A stretch of 64,000 nt of DNA from positions 174,794 to 238,793 of the forward strand of contig JAGXSE010000065.1 of assembly GCA_018333865.1 (NCBI GenBank). Direction: 5' to 3'. This document shows positions 25,522 to 34,106 of the stretch, piece by piece; within the stretch, counting starts at the first letter, position 1; each line of letters begins with the position of its first letter. The stretch is from Syntrophomonadaceae bacterium. Lineage in GTDB: Bacteria > Bacillota > PH28-bin88. Below the pieces are notes generated by a model. It worked only from the letters and a program-made list of their open reading frames with translations, was not told where the DNA came from and did no database searches. The position numbers and the translations under genes are program-made.

Positions 25522-26001
25522 GTGAACGTTATAGAAATCCTGGAAGAGATGGAAGGGATGGTCGAGGGAGGGTCCCGGGTACCCTTAACCGGCAAGGTGC
25601 TCCTTGACGGGGAAAACCTCTTGGACTGCCTGGATCGAATCCGCAGCTCCATGCCTGAGGAAATTCGCCAGGCCAGGTGGGTGACCAAGGAAAGGGAAAG
25701 GATTTTGAAAGAGGCCCGGGAAGAGGCCGAACGTATGATCAAGGAGGCCAGGAATCATATCGACCGGATGGCGGCGGAAAGCGAAGTGACTAAAAAGGCC
25801 CATGCCCGTTCCCAAGAAATAATCGGCCAGGCCCAGGAATCTGCCCAGGAATTGCGGGCAGGAGCTTTAAGTTATGCTGAGGATGTTTTGGCAAAGCTGG
25901 AAGCAAATCTGGAAAAAAACCTGCAGACCATCCGCGAGGGAAGGCAGCAGCTGCGCCAACCCCCACGAAAACCTGCAGAACAAGCTAAGGCCGCCAAGTG
26001 A
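25522..26001 (+). CDS. coiled-coil protein, ATP-synthase-subunit-like (function unknown)
   Basis: This 159-residue protein is dominated by a charged helix from about residue 45 to 140 (EEAERMIKEARNHIDRMAAE), typical of a coiled coil. Similar proteins next to rsmD in Peptococcaceae are often called ATPase or V-ATPase subunit H-like only because of this helical repeat; no catalytic motif is visible. The GTG at 25522 follows GGGAGGAAAGG. It occupies the place where coaD is expected and converges on ylbJ with only 13 bases between. Confidence 0.6.
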   Translation: MNVIEILEEMEGMVEGGSRVPLTGKVLLDGENLLDCLDRIRSSMPEEIRQARWVTKERERILKEAREEAERMIKEARNHIDRMAAESEVTKKAHARSQEIIGQAQESAQELRAGALSYAEDVLAKLEANLEKNLQTIREGRQQLRQPPRKPAEQAKAAK

Positions 26002-26014
26002 GAGGATTGAGCTG

Positions 26015-27235
26015 CTAATATTTTTTGCCAAAACAGAGTCTCTTCACATTTGCAATCAACCAGCTTCCCAGGACCAGGCAAAGAAGCAGTGCCAGGGACA
26101 TCCCCATTAATTGGAGGCTGACAAGTGCGCTGTTCCAAAATGCCCAAAAATTGTATGCCGGGAAGCTGATCTTATTGCTTATAGCGAGGACTACGGGCTG
26201 GGCATGAGTGCCAAGAAGGATCTGGGAAAGGGCACCGGCCAGGAGGCCGTGGGCAATCCTTGTTTTTACGAAGGTTTTCATCCCCAGGTCAGTTCCAGCG
26301 ATCATGCTGGCAACCTGGCTATGGACTGAAAGGCCACCCCATCCAAGGATGAAACTGATTGCCAGGACTTTTAGATTAAGGGGTGCATTTGCTTCTGCCA
26401 CCATTTTAGCGCCCATGGTCATTTCCACCAGTCCGCCGACGGCAGCAGTAATCAATTGAGGCGGAAAGCCCAGCATTTGCAGTGGCTTTGATAGGATCCA
26501 CGCAATTACCCCCAGGATGCCCGTCAGGCTGCAGACCTGAATGACAACTGAGAAGAGAATTATGTATCCGCCGATGAGTAAGAGGGTCTGAAAAGATCTT
26601 ATAACGGCCTCTGTGAGGAGATGACCAATGGCTTTTTGGTTGGCAGCTTGGGCTTTTGCCATCGCATGAAAGGCGTCAAGTAATAAAGAATGACTGATCC
26701 CTTTTGACCAGGTCTGTTTTTCCTGTTTCTTTGCTGCTATTCCCAGAACCATTCCCAGTGTCAGGTTGGCCAGGTAGTGGCTGCCCGCGATTAACACCCC
26801 CAATGAGGGGTCCTCCAGCATCCCCACTGCAATTGCCACCAGCATGAACAGGGGACTGGCGTTATTGGTGAAGGATAATAATCTCTCACCCTCAGCCTTG
26901 GTACATAAACCTTCTGCCCGCATTTTTGCGGTCAGCGCTGCTCCGATGGGGGCGCCAGATGTATAACCAATTACCATAATAAATGCCCCCCGGCCTGGCA
27001 CTCTGAACAAGGGCCGCATCAGCGGATCTAGCAGGACTCCCAAAAAGTCCACTACTCCTAAACCTCTTAAGATTTCTGAAAGAATAAAAAAAGGCAAGAG
27101 AGCTGGAAGCACAACGGTCCACCAGGCATTTAAACCCCGGAGGGACGCAGCAAAGATGTCTTTTGGATAAAATATAATCACGACCAGCATCCCTAGGGAT
27201 AAAATGAGCCAGAGCACGGTTTTTAAATTATTCAT
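26015..27235 (-). CDS. ylbJ: sporulation integral membrane protein YlbJ
   Basis: This 406-residue polytopic membrane protein has about eight hydrophobic segments and two nucleoside-transporter-gate-like halves (SGAPIGAALTAKMRAEG, FTNNASPLFMLVAIAVG and ILGWGGLSVHSQVASM). The pattern matches YlbJ, required for cortex formation in B. subtilis spores and expressed in the mother cell. It is encoded opposite to the flanking genes. The ATG has only a weak GAGG upstream. No confident sigma-E promoter was identified in its upstream region. Confidence 0.88.
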   Translation of the reverse strand: MNNLKTVLWLILSLGMLVVIIFYPKDIFAASLRGLNAWWTVVLPALLPFFILSEILRGLGVVDFLGVLLDPLMRPLFRVPGRGAFIMVIGYTSGAPIGAALTAKMRAEGLCTKAEGERLLSFTNNASPLFMLVAIAVGMLEDPSLGVLIAGSHYLANLTLGMVLGIAAKKQEKQTWSKGISHSLLLDAFHAMAKAQAANQKAIGHLLTEAVIRSFQTLLLIGGYIILFSVVIQVCSLTGILGVIAWILSKPLQMLGFPPQLITAAVGGLVEMTMGAKMVAEANAPLNLKVLAISFILGWGGLSVHSQVASMIAGTDLGMKTFVKTRIAHGLLAGALSQILLGTHAQPVVLAISNKISFPAYNFWAFWNSALVSLQLMGMSLALLLCLVLGSWLIANVKRLCFGKKY

Positions 27236-27421
27236 GTTCTAGCCTCAATCAGAGTTTATTTCTCAACACCAGAGCAAATATATTTGTTAGTATAGGATTA
27301 TAGAACAAACAGTCAGGAGTTGATGTCAGGGCAAAACTGGACAACCTAAACTAACATAGACCGGTGGTAGAAGCAAAAATCAATGCATTAAACCAATCAA
27401 TCGTCGAGGAGGCCGATGTTT

Positions 27422-28624
27422 ATGAAGGTACTTGTATTGAATTGCGGCAGTTCTTCCGTTAAATACCAGTTGTTCGATATACAAGATGAAAAGGTCTTAG
27501 CAAAAGGCCTGCTTGAGCGAATTGGCCTGCCAGGGGCATCAATCACCCATCGCCCTCATGGTCTGGATAAACGTGTAGTTACAACTGAAATCCCTGACCA
27601 CAAGGCGGCTATAAAACTTGTTTTTGCAGCTCTGATTGAGCAGGGTCAAGGGGTAGTAAGAGAAGTATCAGAAATTCAGGCTATAGGTCACCGGGTAGCT
27701 CATGGTGGTGATATTTTCCCTGTTTCAGTTTTAATTGACGCCAAAAGCAAAGAGGGTATCCGAAAATTGATCGAGCTGGCCCCCTTGCATAACCCAGCCA
27801 ACCTGCTGGGGATTGAATCCTGCGAGGAGTTGATTCCGGGGATTCGTCAGGTTGCCGTTTTCGATACCTCATTTCACCAGACTATGCCCGAAAAGGCCTT
27901 CATCTACGGTTTGCCCTACGAATATTATTCCAAATACTCGATCCGGCGCTATGGCTTCCATGGGACATCCCACAAATATGTGGCGGAACGGGCAGCGATG
28001 ATGTTGAACCGGCCGCTTAGTGAACTTAAAATTATCACCTGCCACCTTGGCAATGGTGCCAGTATTGCTGCCATAGCCGGGGGCAGGTCGGTTGATACAA
28101 GCATGGGCTTCACACCCCTGGAAGGACTAGCCATGGGTACCCGCTGCGGAGATATTGACCCGGCCATTGTCACCTTTCTGATGGAAAAGGAAGGCTGGAC
28201 TCCGGCTGAGACCAACAACACCTTGAACAAGAAAAGCGGTGTTTTGGGGATTTCCGGAGTTAGCAGCGATTTCCGCGATCTGGAGCAAGCCGCGGAGAGT
28301 GGGGACCAAAGGGCACAGCTGGCTTTAGATGTATATGTTTATAAGGTAAAGAAATATATAGGGGCTTATCTAATGGCCTTGAATGGCCTGGATGCCCTGG
28401 TATTTACCGCTGGCTTGGGAGAAAATTCTCCCCTGATCCGGCAAGCTGTTTGCGAGGGGATGGATTTCTTGCAGATGTGGGTCGACTTGAAAAAGAACCT
28501 GGTGCGGGGGGAAGAAGTAGACATATCTACCAGTGCATCCCGAGGCAAGATCCTGGTTATTCCCACCAATGAGGAACTGGTAATTGCCAGGGACACTGCA
28601 AAACTGGCTGCCGAACCATGTTGA
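27422..28624 (+). CDS. ackA: acetate kinase
   Basis: This 400-residue enzyme interconverts acetyl phosphate plus ADP and acetate plus ATP, yielding ATP during fermentation. Signatures include VLNCGSSSVKYQL at the N-terminus, HRVAHGG, FDTSFHQTMP (catalytic Asp), RRYGFHGTSHKYV and HLGNGASI, TSMGFTPLEGL. The second ATG (27422) is chosen because AGGAGG lies 9 bases before it and the first ATG is too close. No phosphotransacetylase gene is adjacent. The 186 bases upstream show no convincing promoter. Confidence 0.96.
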   Translation: MKVLVLNCGSSSVKYQLFDIQDEKVLAKGLLERIGLPGASITHRPHGLDKRVVTTEIPDHKAAIKLVFAALIEQGQGVVREVSEIQAIGHRVAHGGDIFPVSVLIDAKSKEGIRKLIELAPLHNPANLLGIESCEELIPGIRQVAVFDTSFHQTMPEKAFIYGLPYEYYSKYSIRRYGFHGTSHKYVAERAAMMLNRPLSELKIITCHLGNGASIAAIAGGRSVDTSMGFTPLEGLAMGTRCGDIDPAIVTFLMEKEGWTPAETNNTLNKKSGVLGISGVSSDFRDLEQAAESGDQRAQLALDVYVYKVKKYIGAYLMALNGLDALVFTAGLGENSPLIRQAVCEGMDFLQMWVDLKKNLVRGEEVDISTSASRGKILVIPTNEELVIARDTAKLAAEPC

Positions 28625-28650
28625 CATATAGCCTCCAGGTTTTGTATAAT
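28621..28650 (+). promoter_or_regulatory. sigma-A promoter of yceD-rpmF
   Basis: A perfect TTGACA (28621-28626), overlapping the ackA stop codon, and a perfect TATAAT (28645-28650) are separated by 18 bases. Confidence 0.85.
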
Positions 28651-28701
28651 GTCCTTTAGTTGTGCATTTTCAATACTCGCCCTGAATTGAGGTGAGGTTT
28701 A

Positions 28702-29217
28702 ATGAGAATATCCTTTGCGCAGCTTAAACGCCATCCTGGCAGGACACTCCCGCTTAAACTAAACCGATCATTGCCGCCCATGGAAGTGTTGGGGATGGAA
28801 GTGGAGTTTAGCGGTCCTGCAGAGGTTGATGGGGAGATGGGCCTGAACGAAACTGTTCTGACAGTTTCTGGTCAAATCCGCGCCGACTTGGTGCTTAGTT
28901 GCGGCCGTTGCCTGGAAAAATACCATCTTCCACTGGAGGTATCCTTTGTGGAGCGCTTTGTTCCCGCTGCCCATGCCTCCGATGATGAGGATCTGGTAGA
29001 ATGCCGGGTCTACAGGGAAGACGAAGTTGATTTGGAGCCAGTAGTTATAGAAAACATTATTCTGGCCTTGCCCATGCAGTACCTGTGCAGCCTGGATTGC
29101 CGCGGCATTTGCCCTGATTGCGGAGTTAATTTGAATAACCAGGAGTGTCACTGCTTGCGGGAGGAACCGGATGCCAGGTTTTCTGTTCTTTCCAAATTAC
29201 TGCCGCGGAACAATTAA
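28702..29217 (+). CDS. yceD: YceD/DUF177 family protein
   Basis: This 171-residue protein contains LSCGRCLEKYHLPLEVSF and the C-terminal CRGICPDCGVNLN cysteine pattern, both diagnostic of DUF177 (YceD). Family members are almost always encoded directly upstream of rpmF, as here, and have been linked in the literature to 23S rRNA metabolism. The four cysteines suggest a structural zinc site. It is transcribed from the strong promoter at 28621 together with rpmF. Confidence 0.92.
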   Translation: MRISFAQLKRHPGRTLPLKLNRSLPPMEVLGMEVEFSGPAEVDGEMGLNETVLTVSGQIRADLVLSCGRCLEKYHLPLEVSFVERFVPAAHASDDEDLVECRVYREDEVDLEPVVIENIILALPMQYLCSLDCRGICPDCGVNLNNQECHCLREEPDARFSVLSKLLPRNN

Positions 29218-29256
29218 TGGTTTTACTGATTAGAATTGGGAAGGGAGGGGATCCAG

Positions 29257-29439
29257 TTGGGAGTACCCAAGAGAAAGCACTCTAAGGCCCGTACTGCTTC
29301 ACGACGCGCTGAGTGGCTTAAAATTGACGGGCCTGGTTTATCTAAATGCCCGCAATGCCATGAGCTAAAAATGCCGCATCGGGTCTGTCCGGAATGCGGT
29401 TACTACAAAGAAAAGCAGGTTGTAAAAGTTAAGCAGTAG
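29257..29439 (+). CDS. rpmF: 50S ribosomal protein L32
   Basis: This 60-residue protein begins GVPKRKHSKARTASRRAEW, the L32 signature, and carries the zinc-binding pairs CPQC and CPEC. The TTG at 29257 is chosen because homologues start there and AAGGGAGGGG lies 6 bases upstream; an upstream GTG-type extension has no support. An intrinsic terminator follows at 29470. Confidence 0.95.
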   Translation: MGVPKRKHSKARTASRRAEWLKIDGPGLSKCPQCHELKMPHRVCPECGYYKEKQVVKVKQ

Positions 29440-29469
29440 CATGAATTGCATATATCGATAAAATATAGT

Positions 29470-29503
29470 AAAGGCTAGGGTCACCCGAAGCCTTTCTTTT
29501 TTT
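29470..29503 (+). terminator. intrinsic terminator after rpmF
   Basis: AAAGGCT / AGCCTTT (29470-29476, 29489-29495) encloses a small GGG/CCC stem and is followed by CTTTTTTT. Confidence 0.85.
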
Positions 29504-29523
29504 GGGCTAAAAGTCAATTTCTC

Positions 29524-29552
29524 TTGCCTGCGCCAGGTAATTCCATTATAAT
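29524..29552 (+). promoter_or_regulatory. sigma-A promoter of the fapR-fab cluster
   Basis: TTGCCT (29524-29529), 17 bases, and TATAAT (29547-29552). Just downstream lies TAGTATGGTTTTAATAGTA (from 29559), which only partly resembles the FapR operator; autoregulation by FapR is expected from the family but not proven by this sequence. Confidence 0.75.
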
Positions 29553-29598
29553 GTTGGTAGTATGGTTTTAATAGTAGTTAATAATAGGTGGTAATAAT

Positions 29599-30183
29599 AT
29601 GGGCAAGGGCTTATCCAGAGAATGCAGGCAAAAACAGCTGGAAGAGTATTTGCGGGCTAATCCTCTGGCCACTGATGAGGATTTGTCCAACTTCTTCCAT
29701 GTCAGTGTACCAACAATCCGGCTAGACAGGTTGTCCCTGGGGATTCCTGAAATGAGGGAAAGGTTGAAAGCAGTTGCTAATCATACCCAGACAGAGGTCC
29801 GGTCCCTAGCCCGAAATGAGCTGATTGGCGAACTGTTAGACTTGGAACTTGGACTGACTGCCCTTTCCTCATTGACTGTCCTGCCAGAAATGGTTTTATC
29901 CCGGACTAAGGTAGCCCGGGGACACTATTTGTTTGCACAGGCAAACTCCCTGGCGGTTGCTTTGATTGACTCCGAAACCGTGTTAACCGGCAGCGCCAGG
30001 GTGCGATATAAAAGACCTGTTTTACTGGGTGAACGGGTATTGGCCAAGGCCGTTGTCAAGGTTAAAAAAGGAAGCACCTACCTGATCTCTGTCTATTCCA
30101 AGGTGGAAAGGGAAATTGTCTTTAAGGGCCAGTTTATTGTTTCGGATTTAGCTAAGCGCAGTTCAGGGGGCATGATTGATTGA
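29599..30183 (+). CDS. fapR: FapR fatty-acid and phospholipid biosynthesis repressor
   Basis: This 194-residue regulator has an N-terminal DeoR-like helix-turn-helix (about 10-60, with FFHVSVPTIRLDRLSLGIPE) and a C-terminal hotdog-fold domain that binds malonyl-CoA, ending in RPVLLGERVLAKAVV and a core strand set. In Bacillus FapR represses plsX, fab and acp genes until malonyl-CoA rises. Here it heads exactly that cluster. The stop codon overlaps the plsX start (TGATG), so they are translationally coupled. Confidence 0.92.
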   Translation: MGKGLSRECRQKQLEEYLRANPLATDEDLSNFFHVSVPTIRLDRLSLGIPEMRERLKAVANHTQTEVRSLARNELIGELLDLELGLTALSSLTVLPEMVLSRTKVARGHYLFAQANSLAVALIDSETVLTGSARVRYKRPVLLGERVLAKAVVKVKKGSTYLISVYSKVEREIVFKGQFIVSDLAKRSSGGMID

Positions 30184-31184
30184 TGAAAATTGCTGTGGAC
30201 GCCATGGGCGGGGACAATGCCCCTGCAGAAATCGTTAAAGGCGCGGTAGAAGCTGCCCGTTCGGGTATTGCAGATGTCTTGCTGGTAGGCAATGAATTGC
30301 AGGTGCAAGCGGAATTGGCCCGGCACCCCAAACTGCACAATCTGTCAATCGTTCATGCCAGCGAGGTTATTGAAATGGATGAACCTCCGGCCACTGCATT
30401 AAGAAAGAAAAAAAACTCATCGATCATGGTGGCTACCCGTTTAGTTAAAGACGGGGAGGCCGGCGGGCTCGTATCTGCTGGCAGTACCGGAGCCCAGGTG
30501 TCTGCCGCCCTGCTTGGTCTGGGCAGGATCCCTGGCATCCAGCGGCCGGCTATAGCCACGGTTCTTCCTACTTTGCGCGGAGGCAAACTGATGCTTGATG
30601 TAGGCGCCAATACAGACTGCAAACCTCAAAACCTGCTGCAATTCGCTTTAATGGGCAGCATCTATGCTAACCGGGTAATGGGAATAAGTGATCCGAAAAT
30701 CGGTTTGTTGAATATTGGCACGGAAATTAACAAAGGGAATGAATTAACCCAAGCCGCTTATGAACTGCTGGCAGCAGCGCCCATAAATTTTATCGGCAAT
30801 TATGAGGCCAGAGATATCCCCAGCGGAGAGGCAGATGTGATTGTTTGTGACGGATTTGTAGGCAACAGCATCCTGAAATTTGGCGAAGGCTTGATCATAT
30901 CATTGTTCAGCATGCTGCAGGCGGAAATGGCAGGGTCCATGCGCACCCGCCTTGGGGCTGCCCTGATGCTGCCAGGGTTTAAATCAATAAAAAAGAAGTT
31001 AGAGTATGAGGAATATGGTGGAGCGCCCCTCCTGGGGGTTCAAGGGGTAAGCATCATCTGCCATGGCAGTTCCAAAGCCAAAGCGATTACCAATGCAGTG
31101 CGCTTAGCCGTACAGTGCCGGACAAACCGGTTTGCAGATCAGCTTTACGATGTTATGAATCTGGAGGAAGTGAAAGATGAGTAG
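30183..31184 (+). CDS. plsX: phosphate acyltransferase PlsX
   Basis: This 333-residue enzyme converts acyl-ACP to acyl-phosphate for glycerolipid synthesis. It begins MKIAVDAMGGDNAP and contains SAGSTGAQ, LLNIGTEINKGN, VCDGFVGN and the C-terminal GGAPLLGVQGVSIICHGSS, all conserved. The ATG at 30183 is preferred over the TTG one codon earlier. It overlaps fabH by 8 bases. FakA encoded 10 kb upstream makes the same acyl-phosphate from exogenous fatty acids. Confidence 0.95.
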   Translation: MKIAVDAMGGDNAPAEIVKGAVEAARSGIADVLLVGNELQVQAELARHPKLHNLSIVHASEVIEMDEPPATALRKKKNSSIMVATRLVKDGEAGGLVSAGSTGAQVSAALLGLGRIPGIQRPAIATVLPTLRGGKLMLDVGANTDCKPQNLLQFALMGSIYANRVMGISDPKIGLLNIGTEINKGNELTQAAYELLAAAPINFIGNYEARDIPSGEADVIVCDGFVGNSILKFGEGLIISLFSMLQAEMAGSMRTRLGAALMLPGFKSIKKKLEYEEYGGAPLLGVQGVSIICHGSSKAKAITNAVRLAVQCRTNRFADQLYDVMNLEEVKDE

Positions 31185-32187
31185 CCATCCACGCCCTGTC
31201 GGCATTGTTGGAGTTGGCATGTACGTTCCGCCCCAAGTTGTAACAAATAAAGAATTTGAGAAAATACTGGACACATCTGATGAGTGGATTGTTTCTCGCA
31301 CCGGAATCAGGGAACGGCGTCGCGCCTGCCAGGAAATTGCTACTTCTGATTTATGTTTGGAGGCTGCCGTGATGGCACTGAAAGATGCCGGGGTTGTAGC
31401 GGAAGAAGTAGATTTGATTATTGTAGGAACTCTCACGCCAGATTATCTTTTTCCTGCAACTGCTTGCATAGTACAAAAAAGACTTGGCGCAACAAGAGCA
31501 GCTGCTTTTGACCTGGAGGCAGGGTGCACAGGCTTTGTTTATGGATTAACCGTAGGGCAGCAGTTCATTGCTGCAGGAATGTACAGGACTGTATTGGTCA
31601 TTGGGGCGGAAATATTGAGCAGGGTATCCAACTGGGCGGATCGGAGCACTTGCGTCCTGTTTGGCGATGGAGCTGGAGCGGTGGTTTTGCAGGCTGTACC
31701 TGAAGGCTTCGGTATCCTTTCCAGCACTTTAGGGTCTGATGGCGATCTGGAAGAAGTTTTAATCCAGCCTGGCGGCGGAGCAAGAATACCTGCCTCATTG
31801 GAATCTGTCCAACAGGGTTTGCATACTATCCATATGCGGGGCAGCGATGTATTTAAATTCGCAGTCAGGGTAATGGGTGAGGCGGCATTGGAAGCAATTG
31901 AGAAAGCTGGCCTGACCAAAGATCAAATCGACTTTCTAATCCCCCATCAAGCCAATAACCGTATTGTTGAAGCAGCCCTCCGGCGTTTAGATTTGCCTTG
32001 GGAAAAAGTTTATCTTAATCTTGATCGCTATGGCAATATGTCAGCTGCCTCTGTTCCAGTTGCCCTGTATGAGGCCTTAAGGGAGGGGAAAATAAAACAG
32101 GGAGATATAGTTGTGCTGGTTGCCTTTGGCGCAGGATTAACATGGGCGGCAAGTGTGATTCGCTGGTGGAAAGAGGAAAGGAGGTAA
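31177..32187 (+). CDS. fabH: 3-oxoacyl-ACP synthase III
   Basis: This 336-residue condensing enzyme starts fatty acid synthesis by joining acetyl-CoA (or branched acyl-CoA) to malonyl-ACP. It has the family's active site: Cys117 in EAGCTGFVYG, His in PHQANNRI and Asn in NMSAASVP. The N-terminal GVGMYVPPQVVTN and SDEWIVSRTGI are standard. The ATG lies 8 bases inside plsX, with GGAGG upstream. Confidence 0.95.
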   Translation: MSSHPRPVGIVGVGMYVPPQVVTNKEFEKILDTSDEWIVSRTGIRERRRACQEIATSDLCLEAAVMALKDAGVVAEEVDLIIVGTLTPDYLFPATACIVQKRLGATRAAAFDLEAGCTGFVYGLTVGQQFIAAGMYRTVLVIGAEILSRVSNWADRSTCVLFGDGAGAVVLQAVPEGFGILSSTLGSDGDLEEVLIQPGGGARIPASLESVQQGLHTIHMRGSDVFKFAVRVMGEAALEAIEKAGLTKDQIDFLIPHQANNRIVEAALRRLDLPWEKVYLNLDRYGNMSAASVPVALYEALREGKIKQGDIVVLVAFGAGLTWAASVIRWWKEERR

Positions 32188-32191
32188 ATTA

Positions 32192-33124
32192 TTGCAGACT
32201 GCAATTTGTGACCTTTTAGGAATTCGCTATCCAATCCTGCAAGGCGGCATGGCCTGGGTAGCTACAGGAGAACTTGCGGCGGCCGTCTCGGCAGCTGGTG
32301 GTCTTGGGATTATCGGAGCAGGTAACGCCCCGCCAGTTGTTGTCCGGAAGGAAATCCGCAAGGTAAAGGCAATAACTGATAGTCCCTTTGGGGTAAATAT
32401 CTATTATTTGTCTCCTTTTGTGGAAGAGATAATTGACCTGGTGGTAGAGGAGAAAGTTCCGGTGATCACAACCGGTGCAGGCAACCCAGGCAAACATATC
32501 CCGCAGTTAAAAGAAGCCGGTATAAAAGTTATTCCTGTTGTGGCCGCCGTAGCTTTAGCCAGGAGATTGGAGAAAATAGGAGTAGATGCTGTAATAGCCG
32601 AAGGAATGGAATGCGGCGGGCATATTGGAGAATTGACTACTATGACATTAGTGCCTCAAATAGTTGATGCTATCAACCTGCCGGTAATTGCTGCCGGCGG
32701 TATAGCTGACGGCCGGGGAATGGCTGCGGCCTTGGCTTTAGGTGCCCAGGGAGTCCAGATTGGCACCAGGTTTATCTGTGCCAGCGAATGTACAGCGCAT
32801 GAGAAATATAAGCTGGCCATAATTAAAGCTAAAGACCGGGATACGGTTGTAACCGGCATCCCCGGCCATAAGGTGCGGGTGCTGGAAAATAAACTTACCA
32901 GGGAATTTGCCCGGCTGGAGAAAGAAAACGCCGCAGAGGATGCATTTCATCAATTGGGTTCCGGCCGGCTCCGAATGGCTGTTGTGGAAGGAGATATTGA
33001 CAATGGCTCTGTGATGGCAGGCCAAATTGCCGGAATGGTTAACGAAATAAAACCTGCTGCCGCAATTATTGAACAACTGCTAAAGGAAACCCAAGATGTT
33101 TTAGGTCGAATCTGCAGCGTCTAA
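32192..33124 (+). CDS. fabK: FMN-dependent enoyl-ACP reductase FabK
   Basis: This 310-residue TIM-barrel flavoprotein begins ICDLLGIRYPILQGGMAWVATGELAAAVS and has GGLGIIGAG, GMECGGHIGELTTM and GIADGRGMAAALALGAQGVQIGTRF, the pattern of FabK. It reduces the double bond in each elongation round and replaces FabI, none of which is encoded in this window. The start is TTG 32192 after AAGGAGG. Its placement between fabH and fabD supports FabK rather than a nitronate monooxygenase. Confidence 0.92.
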   Translation: MQTAICDLLGIRYPILQGGMAWVATGELAAAVSAAGGLGIIGAGNAPPVVVRKEIRKVKAITDSPFGVNIYYLSPFVEEIIDLVVEEKVPVITTGAGNPGKHIPQLKEAGIKVIPVVAAVALARRLEKIGVDAVIAEGMECGGHIGELTTMTLVPQIVDAINLPVIAAGGIADGRGMAAALALGAQGVQIGTRFICASECTAHEKYKLAIIKAKDRDTVVTGIPGHKVRVLENKLTREFARLEKENAAEDAFHQLGSGRLRMAVVEGDIDNGSVMAGQIAGMVNEIKPAAAIIEQLLKETQDVLGRICSV

Positions 33125-33164
33125 GAGGGATTAGAAAAAGTTTATTTTCGGAGGAATGCTGCTA

Positions 33165-34106
33165 ATGAATGGAATTGCCTTGGTCTTTCCCGGGCAGGGA
33201 TCCCAGGCTGTGGGGATGGGTTTTGATATGGCCCAAAAATACCAGGAGGCCCAGGAAATCTTTAGCCAGGCGGATGCCAAACTGGGTGTTCCCCTTTCGA
33301 AACTGTGTTTCCATGGGCCCGAAGAAGATTTAAAACTAACAGTGAATACCCAGCCGGCTGTATTAGCTGCCAGCATAGCCTGCTGGCAAGTGTTAAAGGT
33401 TGCTGGTGTAAATTTTGATATTACAGCGGGACATAGTTTGGGCGAATACAGTGCTCTGGTTGCTGCCGGGGTGATAGAATTTACGGATGCCCTTGGGATT
33501 GTGCGGGAACGGGGCCGGTTGATGGAAGAAGCCTTGCCTGCCGGGCAAGGAGGCATGGCCGCCATAATGGGACTGCCCCTTGAAAAAGTCGAGGAAATCT
33601 GCAAGGAAGCCGCCGTTAAAGGTGTTGTAGTACCAGCTAATTATAACTCCCCGGGCCAGTTAGTAATCGCCGGGGATCTGCCGGCCTTGGATATGGCTGT
33701 AGAGCTGGCCAAACAGGCTGGCGCTAAAAGGGTGATCCCGTTGCAGGTGAGCGGTCCCTTCCATTCCCCCCGGATGCAGTCTGCGGGCCAAAAGCTGGCT
33801 CAGGCCCTGGCAGAAATTCCCTTTAAACAACCAAAAGAAAGAGTTGTGGCCAACGTCACAGCAAACTTTGTTGAAACTCCGGAGGAAATCCGGGCGGCCC
33901 TGGTCAGACAGGTCAGCAGCCCGGTCCGATGGGAGGAAAGTGTCAGGAAGATGGTGGCCCATGGAGTGGATACTTTTATTGAAGTTGGCCCCGGGACAGT
34001 CTTAAGCGGGCTGATAAAAAAAATTAACAAGGATGTCAGGGTGATGAATATCCAGGATCCCGCGTCTTTGGAGAAAACCGTGGAGATCTTGAAAGGAGTG
34101 GGCTAG
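33165..34106 (+). CDS. fabD: malonyl-CoA:ACP transacylase
   Basis: This 313-residue enzyme loads malonyl units onto ACP. It begins GIALVFPGQGSQAVGMG and contains the nucleophile motif GHSLGEYSAL with Ser91, plus QVSGPFHSPRM with the catalytic His. The ATG at 33165 is 9 bases after CGGAGGA; the ATG at 33156 is too close to it. fabG begins immediately after its stop codon. Confidence 0.95.
   Translation: MNGIALVFPGQGSQAVGMGFDMAQKYQEAQEIFSQADAKLGVPLSKLCFHGPEEDLKLTVNTQPAVLAASIACWQVLKVAGVNFDITAGHSLGEYSALVAAGVIEFTDALGIVRERGRLMEEALPAGQGGMAAIMGLPLEKVEEICKEAAVKGVVVPANYNSPGQLVIAGDLPALDMAVELAKQAGAKRVIPLQVSGPFHSPRMQSAGQKLAQALAEIPFKQPKERVVANVTANFVETPEEIRAALVRQVSSPVRWEESVRKMVAHGVDTFIEVGPGTVLSGLIKKINKDVRVMNIQDPASLEKTVEILKGVG

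Noticed and set aside
25522-26001. ATP synthase subunit annotation for the coiled-coil protein
   Set aside because: Only helical composition supports it; no ATPase operon is nearby.
27236-27421. Promoters for ackA and ylbJ in their shared upstream region
   Set aside because: Several AT-rich hexamers occur, but none pairs with a partner box at 16-18 bases (or at sigma-E spacing) in either direction.
29553-29598. FapR operator upstream of fapR
   Set aside because: TAGTATGGTTTTAATAGTA matches only one arm of the recalled FapR box, and the spacing of the second arm is off; not strong enough to list as a site.
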